A stretch of DNA of 44,739 nucleotides from positions 1 through 44,739 of the forward strand of contig CBFHXF010000011.1 in NCBI GenBank assembly GCA_965659745.1, given 5' to 3'. Shown here piece by piece: positions 40,003-44,739 of this stretch. The notes under the pieces were generated by a model. It made no database searches. It saw only the letters and a program-made list of their open reading frames with translations, and was not told the DNA's origin. Position 1 is the first letter of the stretch; the number at the start of each line of letters is the position of its first letter. The translations under genes were made by a program, and so were the position numbers. Source of the DNA: VMCP01 sp965659745 (GTDB lineage Bacteria; Bacteroidota; Bacteroidia; NS11-12g; UBA955).

Positions 40003-42197
40003 AAAACAATATTTTAAAAGTGGTTGCTGTCCTATTATTGGGAATAGCTAATTTACATTCGTTATCAGGACAATCCATTCCCCAAGGAATTTCCTATCAA
40101 GCCGTTGCTATAAATACCGAAACCAAACATGTTGCCGGTATGAATATAGAAAATACCTATTGGAGTAATAAAAAGATAAAAGTCAGATTTACTCTTCTTG
40201 ATAAATACCCTGGAGGAATACCGCAACTAGCTGAAATTCATGAAACAGAAACCGATGATTTTGGCATCTTTAACCTGGTTATTGGTACAGGTGAAAAAAT
40301 ATTCGGCGACTTTTCTACCGTTAGCTGGAGTCAAGGACAAGTGCATCTGAAAATCGAAATTGATTTTAAAAACAATAATATATACAAAGTAGTAGGTATA
40401 GAAAAACTGTGGTCCGTACCCTATGCATTGGTGGCCGGTTTTGCCAATAATACCACCATAGATACGAGCTTTCCGCGTACCATAACCAACGCTATTAATG
40501 AGATCACCACACAAATGGGAAACGTTAACGGTAGTATGGGTTCAATGAATGAACAATTAGAGCAAGCTCAAGAATCACAAAAGCAGCACATTGAGGCCGA
40601 CCTTGATATGGATGCCAGCAACGAGATTCAGAATCTGCAATTAACCGGCGATACCCTCGCCATTGATAAAGCCAATTTTGTCGTGCTCAATATTCCTGAT
40701 AAAGACCCTACAAATGAAATTCAGAATCTTCAATTAACCGGAGATACCCTCGCCATCGATAAAGCCAATTTTGTGGTGCTTAACATTCCCGATAAAGATC
40801 CTACCAATGAAATTCAAAGCCTGCGTAAAACCAGCGATTCGCTATTCATCAGCAAAGCCAATGGCATCAGACTTCTCGATGACGATAGTACCAATGAAAT
40901 TCAAAGCCTGCGTAAAACCAGCGATTCGCTGTTCATCAGTAAGGCCAACGGCATCAGACTTCTCGACGACGATAGCACCAATGAAATTCAGAATATCTTT
41001 ATAAGAAACGACAGCCTTTTTATCACAAAAAACGCATTCGGAATACCACTCTCTTCAATCAATAACAACCGAAATCCCCATGCATTTGATACCCTTATTT
41101 ATTCAAATGAATTGGCAGACACCATTTATACAAGCTATGAATTCCTTCCCACCAACAGAGACGCAGATTTAAAATCAACATTCATAGACAATTGGTACAA
41201 AAGCGTGGTAATAGGCGATAGTTTATATTTTATGGGACATTACTACAATTGGAGTAATAATACGTTTAAAGTATATGTGCAAATGGTGAATTTAAACAAT
41301 CTAGATGCCATTAAAATCACCACCATAGATAGTATTAGCGGAAATATCCAATCCGACGCCAAGCAGTTCCACGGATTGTTAAAAACAAACGATACCCAAT
41401 TCTATTGGACTTTCCAAGATTCCATCTTCCTATATAATCCTTTAACCAAAAAATCAAATTCGCTTTTCATCGGATTCTCCAATAACTTCAAAGATGTTGC
41501 CTTTGACATTTATTTTAACAACTTCCAAAAGAAAGTATCGGGAAGTGATTATATTTTGAGCGGCGACACCGTTGTGTTTTGCAGGCAACGGCTTAACCCT
41601 AACTTCCCCATAGGATCATCCAACTTTTATATTGACACCTTATCTTTTTTTGAGCTCGATTTAAAGGAAAGAAAAGAAACACGAATACACGACATAAAAA
41701 TAGAGGTTCTATTAAGCAACGGCACCAAAAGTCGCTTTGATTTTTCCAAAGTCAACATTCCAGGACTTATCAGCCGAAACACCTATGCCATCTTCACCAA
41801 TTACGTGTATTTAGAGAATGTTCTTCAACCCTTTTACGGATTAACCCTTATTAATCCGCATGCCAAAACGAACAATACCTACAAAATCAACCGCGCGAGT
41901 ATTAGCACTTCGGGTATTATCGCTTCTCCCGGAATTCTTTCGAAAGTGCCGTGTAAAAAGGACCTGTACTACGCTCCGGGTGGGGTAATAAACAACAGCG
42001 AATCTAAATATTTCAATTCCGTATTAGGGGGATTAATTGAGCCCACATCCAGTACCAATAGTTATACGCCGATATCTTTTTCGAGAACGGTTCCTTGGAA
42101 TGACAAACATGTAGTTATCAAGGGATTTGTTCCGGGCTATTCTACCTCCAATATTATTTCAATTATACCAGACAACAACTGTCGCACCGACGAATAA
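39999..42197 (+). CDS. Exported protein with SYQAVA-type N-terminal domain, tandem NEIQ repeats and a strand-rich C-terminal region
   Basis: The 732-residue protein starts at a TTG that overlaps the previous stop (TTGA). A signal peptide (KNNILKVVAVLLLGIANLHS, cleaved near GQ) precedes a domain (about 25-150) with the Bacteroidota pattern IPQGISYQAVAINTETKHVA, FTLLDKYPGG, TDDFGIFNLVIG and SVPYALVAG. A helical linker follows (about 155-205, QLEQAQESQKQHIEAD). Four tandem repeats plus a fifth partial unit begin NEIQ, of the form NEIQ-x4-to-6-(D)-S/T-L-x-I-x-K-A-N. The C-terminal half (about 350-732) has many short strands (GDSLYFMGHYYNW, NTYAIFTNYVYL) resembling a beta-propeller. There is no T9SS domain of its own. 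It is probably a surface or tail-fibre-like fibrous protein. Confidence 0.75.
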   Translation: MKNNILKVVAVLLLGIANLHSLSGQSIPQGISYQAVAINTETKHVAGMNIENTYWSNKKIKVRFTLLDKYPGGIPQLAEIHETETDDFGIFNLVIGTGEKIFGDFSTVSWSQGQVHLKIEIDFKNNNIYKVVGIEKLWSVPYALVAGFANNTTIDTSFPRTITNAINEITTQMGNVNGSMGSMNEQLEQAQESQKQHIEADLDMDASNEIQNLQLTGDTLAIDKANFVVLNIPDKDPTNEIQNLQLTGDTLAIDKANFVVLNIPDKDPTNEIQSLRKTSDSLFISKANGIRLLDDDSTNEIQSLRKTSDSLFISKANGIRLLDDDSTNEIQNIFIRNDSLFITKNAFGIPLSSINNNRNPHAFDTLIYSNELADTIYTSYEFLPTNRDADLKSTFIDNWYKSVVIGDSLYFMGHYYNWSNNTFKVYVQMVNLNNLDAIKITTIDSISGNIQSDAKQFHGLLKTNDTQFYWTFQDSIFLYNPLTKKSNSLFIGFSNNFKDVAFDIYFNNFQKKVSGSDYILSGDTVVFCRQRLNPNFPIGSSNFYIDTLSFFELDLKERKETRIHDIKIEVLLSNGTKSRFDFSKVNIPGLISRNTYAIFTNYVYLENVLQPFYGLTLINPHAKTNNTYKINRASISTSGIIASPGILSKVPCKKDLYYAPGGVINNSESKYFNSVLGGLIEPTSSTNSYTPISFSRTVPWNDKHVVIKGFVPGYSTSNIISIIPDNNCRTDE
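40620..41042 (+). repeat. Tandem protein-coding NEIQ repeats (two of 93 bases, two of 87 bases, one partial)
   Basis: Units start at 40620, 40713, 40806, 40893 and 40980 (partial). The first two encode identical 31-residue repeats and the next two identical 29-residue repeats. The DNA copies differ within each pair, by about six bases between the two 87-base units, and every difference I see is at a synonymous third position. Confidence 0.9.
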
Positions 42198-42205
42198 ACG
42201 CAGCT

Positions 42206-42253
42206 AAAATGCGCTCAATTTACAGGAATAAGGCCCTATTTGAGCGCATTTTT
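42206..42253 (+). terminator. Intrinsic terminator after the T9SS/repeat operon
   Basis: AAAATGCGCTCAA at 42206-42218 pairs perfectly with TTGAGCGCATTTT at 42240-42252, a 13-bp stem with a 21-base loop, followed by T residues. It lies 8 bases after the 732-residue gene's stop and ends only 3 bases before the desaturase -7 box. Confidence 0.85.
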
Positions 42254-42255
42254 CG

Positions 42256-42263
42256 TAACTTGC
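42256..42263 (+). promoter_or_regulatory. Likely -7 promoter element of the desaturase gene
   Basis: TAACTTGC, one T short of TAnnTTTG, lies seven bases before the ATG at 42271. The same string, preceded by TCG, lies before the toxin-antitoxin pair at 5295. Confidence 0.45.
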
Positions 42264-42270
42264 CCTTATC

Positions 42271-43389
42271 ATGGCACCATTCAAACCTGGATTTGCACAC
42301 AACGGCAATAATTTCTATGCAGAATTGCGTCAAGAAATCGACCACTACTTTATCTCAAATAATAAATCTAAAACAGGAAACGGCAAACTTTACCGCAAAA
42401 CCGCTTTCGCCTTAATTTTCGTACCCGCCCTTCTGGCTTTCTCTTTTTCAACCGCCTTTTGGGGGAATTCTCCCATGTGGGTTAACTACGTTATATTCGC
42501 ATTATTAGGCGTCATGCACGCCTTCACCGGTTTTAATGTGATGCACGATGCGTGTCATGGCAGCTTTTCGTCAAAACCCTGGGTCAATAATATTTTTCAG
42601 CATTCTTTAGGACTTTTAGGCTCACACGCCCCTATTTGGAAGTTCAAACACAACGTATTACACCATACATGGACCAATGTAGACGGTGTGGATGACGACA
42701 TTGCTAAATCTCCGATGTTGCGCCACTGCCCCACCCAAACGTTCAAATCTGCTCACAAATACCAACATATATACATGTTCGGCTTGTATGCCATTTCTAC
42801 CATATGGTGGCTATTTGGAAACGACAGTATTAAATACGCAAAAGGCAAAGTCAATCATCAATCCATGCCCAAAATGACTGCGGTGGACCACCTTACATTT
42901 TGGGGATTCAAATTGCTATACATCGGTATTTACATCGCAGCGCCCATCTATCTTTTTGGCGCCCTTCACGGTATGTTATTATTTCTGACGCTGCATGTAG
43001 TTTTAGGAATATTGCTTTCTGTGGTATTCCAATTGGCGCACGCCGTAGAAGGCATGCATTTCGAAAATTCATTAGAATACAGCGAAACCGACGATAAAAT
43101 TGCCAACGAATGGGCCGTTCATCAGGTACTCACCACCAATAATTTTGCCACTAAATCCCCTCTAGCCACTTGGTTCATGGGCGGACTGAACTTCCAAGTA
43201 GAGCACCATTTATTTCCTAAAATTTCGCACGTACACTATCCCAATATCAATCCTATTTTGAAACGCACTTGCGAAAAATACGGGGTGAAATACAGCGAAA
43301 TGCCTACTTTTTGGCAAGCCATTGGCTCTCACATGCGCTGGATGCGTTTAATGGGCAGCGAAGCGCAGCCAAAAGCCTTAGCGGTTTAA
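42271..43389 (+). CDS. Fatty acid desaturase (linoleoyl-CoA/acyl-CoA Delta6-type)
   Basis: The 372-residue membrane di-iron enzyme puts a double bond into acyl chains of membrane lipids. The three histidine boxes of the family are present: HDACHG (about residues 91-96), HNVLHH (about 127-132) and QVEHHLFP (about 309-316). The QVEHH form is typical of front-end and Delta6-type desaturases. Transmembrane helices lie in pairs between the boxes (for example AFALIFVPALLAFSFSTAFW and LLFLTLHVVLGILLSVVFQL). There is no fused cytochrome b5 domain, so electrons must come from a separate ferredoxin or reductase. It follows the terminator of the upstream operon and has its own -7 box. Its 3' end overlaps the M28 peptidase gene by 12 bases. 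Confidence 0.9.
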   Translation: MAPFKPGFAHNGNNFYAELRQEIDHYFISNNKSKTGNGKLYRKTAFALIFVPALLAFSFSTAFWGNSPMWVNYVIFALLGVMHAFTGFNVMHDACHGSFSSKPWVNNIFQHSLGLLGSHAPIWKFKHNVLHHTWTNVDGVDDDIAKSPMLRHCPTQTFKSAHKYQHIYMFGLYAISTIWWLFGNDSIKYAKGKVNHQSMPKMTAVDHLTFWGFKLLYIGIYIAAPIYLFGALHGMLLFLTLHVVLGILLSVVFQLAHAVEGMHFENSLEYSETDDKIANEWAVHQVLTTNNFATKSPLATWFMGGLNFQVEHHLFPKISHVHYPNINPILKRTCEKYGVKYSEMPTFWQAIGSHMRWMRLMGSEAQPKALAV

Positions 43390-44739
43390 CTGGCTATCGG
43401 TAATGTAAATCCAAGCAGCCACCGCCGCTGCGCCTAAATGCAACTCCCTTTTATTTACGTTTTCAAATACATCCGATGCCGCGTGGTGCACATCAAAGTA
43501 CCGCTGCGAGTCGGGGGCTAATGAAGCCAATGGCAATGACGGATCTGCCTTCTTTAGCGGACCGATATCCACGCCGCCGCCGCCCTTTTCCCAATCGGTA
43601 ATTCCGTATTCAATAAACAACTCTTTATAAGGTTCAAAAACAGACATCAAGGCCGAATCTAATCCAAAGCCCCTCGGAGTGAATCCACCGCGATCGCTTT
43701 CCAAGGCCGCAATATGCCTATCGCCATTTTCGGCGGTTGCTCGGGCATACTCCAGTGCGCCGCGGGTACCGTTTTCTTCATTGATCCAAAATACCATTCG
43801 CAGTGTATTTCGAGGTTGATAACCTAAGGTCTTTAGAATCCGTAAAGCCTCAAAACAATGCATGATTCCCGCGCCATCGTCATGCGCCCCTTCTCCCTCA
43901 TCCCAACTGTCGAAATGTCCCCCAAATGCAATCACATTTTTAGGCGATTGTATTCCTTTTAGTTCCGCGCATACATTGGCACTCAGGCGTTCGGGGAGCG
44001 TCCTACAGTTCAAAGAAAAAGACACCTCTAAATTGGGGTCTTTTTGCGCTAAATACGCCAAAGCATCGGCCGATGCCGTAGACACGGCCGCAATCGGAAT
44101 TTTCACAATACTATCTTCATAGTAGGTAACGCCCGTATGCGGATGCATATCGCAGGTGTTACTCAAACTGCGAATCAAAACCGCCTTTGCCCCGTAAGGC
44201 GCACACCAAACGGCTCCGTAAACCCGTTGGGAAACGCAGGAACCATAAGCTTTGAACGTTTTGATAAAATCTTCTTCAAAAGGTCGGTTCAATAATACGA
44301 TGCGATCTTTCAAGCGACCCAATTTGCCCAAACTGTCTAATTGGCTTCTATCGCGAATCACCACAATTTTACCTTGTGCATTGCCTCCAATACTACCCCC
44401 TAACGCTGAAATTTCCATAGGAAATTGCCTGTTCTTAGTGCTTTTATCGCGTCTTTTAATACCCTCAATATTATTCAACAACCACTGTAAGTAACCATTG
44501 CATTCTATTATCGGGTATGGAGATGTAGGATAAACACTTTTATTTATATCGGTCTGTGCTTCCTCAATTTTAGATTCCGTAATAGAACCTAGCATTTGGC
44601 TCAGAAGAACCGACTCAATGAACAAAGGCTCACGTGCGCCGCGCTCCCAACGAGGCACCATTACCGGTTGTTTATACACCGAATCAAAACCATACGTGTT
44701 CAACATATTCACCGACCATTCAATGCCTTTTTCGGCATT
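43378..44739 (-). CDS. M28-family zinc aminopeptidase (5' end cut by window edge)
   Basis: 454 codons are present; the reading frame is open to the right edge (NAEKGIEWSVNMLNTYGFDS), so the start and any signal peptide are outside. The M28 zinc site is complete: GGHFDSWDEGEGAHDDGAG supplies His, Asp and the paired Asp; INEENGTRGALEYAR gives the catalytic Glu; ALESDRGGFTPRGFG and FDVHHAASDVFENVNKREL give the last Asp and His. A PA-like domain is inserted before the catalytic core (VVIRDRSQLDSLGKLGRLKD, about 110-200 of the part seen). Secreted or periplasmic peptidases of this type release amino acids from peptides. It converges on the desaturase with a 12-base overlap. Confidence 0.9.
   Translation of the reverse strand, partial: NAEKGIEWSVNMLNTYGFDSVYKQPVMVPRWERGAREPLFIESVLLSQMLGSITESKIEEAQTDINKSVYPTSPYPIIECNGYLQWLLNNIEGIKRRDKSTKNRQFPMEISALGGSIGGNAQGKIVVIRDRSQLDSLGKLGRLKDRIVLLNRPFEEDFIKTFKAYGSCVSQRVYGAVWCAPYGAKAVLIRSLSNTCDMHPHTGVTYYEDSIVKIPIAAVSTASADALAYLAQKDPNLEVSFSLNCRTLPERLSANVCAELKGIQSPKNVIAFGGHFDSWDEGEGAHDDGAGIMHCFEALRILKTLGYQPRNTLRMVFWINEENGTRGALEYARATAENGDRHIAALESDRGGFTPRGFGLDSALMSVFEPYKELFIEYGITDWEKGGGGVDIGPLKKADPSLPLASLAPDSQRYFDVHHAASDVFENVNKRELHLGAAAVAAWIYITDSQLNR

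Noticed and set aside
40620..41042. Repeats looked at first like a possible CRISPR array or satellite DNA
   Set aside because: Units are 87-93 bases, in frame in a long gene, with no unique spacers and conserved protein sequence. They are protein repeats.
39999..42197. The repeat protein as a prophage tail fibre
   Set aside because: No phage genes lie nearby, and it has a signal peptide and an operon with a T9SS protein and a barrel protein. Tail-fibre likeness is only by fold type.

Overview
The window reads as a chromosomal stretch of a Bacteroidota (Bacteroidetes) bacterium, probably a free-living or environmental member of the class. The evidence is type IX secretion (T9SS) type A sorting domains, a TonB-dependent receptor, a DUF6089/TSP3/OmpA outer membrane protein, an AsnS with the coiled-coil insertion common in this phylum, the flippase/dut/nucleotidyltransferase/TPR/DUF4292/EnvC gene order, and promoters with the Bacteroidota -7 element TAnnTTTG. 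Five runs of N (14 to 240 bases) show a draft or metagenomic scaffold. All five fall inside genes, and each gene can be read in one frame across its gap. Both window ends cut genes: accA on the left and an M28 peptidase on the right.

Layout. 1-1507 (minus): the accA start, a 51-residue membrane protein and an ATP-grasp ligase. 1592-5057 (plus): asnS, a CpsB-like PHP phosphatase, folK and a WbqC-family gene. 5322-5830: a RelE/ParE-type toxin-antitoxin pair. 5877-12076 (plus): a cell-envelope cluster of flippase, dUTPase, sugar nucleotidyltransferase, TPR protein, DUF4292 lipoprotein and an EnvC-like amidase activator with a degenerate LytM domain. 12087-16925 (plus): a 3-hydroxyacyl-CoA dehydrogenase, a degenerate Rieske-like lipoprotein, the OmpA/TSP3 protein with a clear terminator, then a WbpD-type acetyltransferase and galE. 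16902-22410 (minus): a six-gene run rmlA, coiled-coil protein, zapA, rny, rsmI, lnt. 22458-24890 (minus): tyrS, a small membrane protein and a T9SS cargo protein, divergent from a TonB-dependent receptor (24936-27059).

27127-33076 is more accessory: an orphan dinD, a GT87-like membrane glycosyltransferase, a di-haem cytochrome c peroxidase, an envelope protein, tRNA-Arg(CCT), and next to the tRNA an AAA ATPase gene whose predicted promoter is covered by a 15-bp-period GGTAT/ATACC array. 33077-38542 holds single envelope and metabolic genes: a barrel-like protein, a Tat-exported pirin, a glucosaminidase, a pterin dehydratase, a prohibitin-family protein, and a glycosyltransferase with a methyltransferase. 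38963-42197 is a three-gene operon of outer membrane barrel, very short T9SS protein and a 732-residue protein with tandem NEIQ repeats. It ends in a strong terminator directly before a fatty acid desaturase gene.

A recurring signal is the position of the -7 element. At about a dozen genes it sits only 4 to 8 bases before the start codon, which predicts leaderless or nearly leaderless mRNAs. It also fixes several starts, including GTG starts for folK and the acetyltransferase. I did not find a CRISPR array, an insertion sequence or a recognised defence island. The best candidates for something undescribed are the 38963-42197 operon and the tRNA-linked ATPase with its operator-like array.
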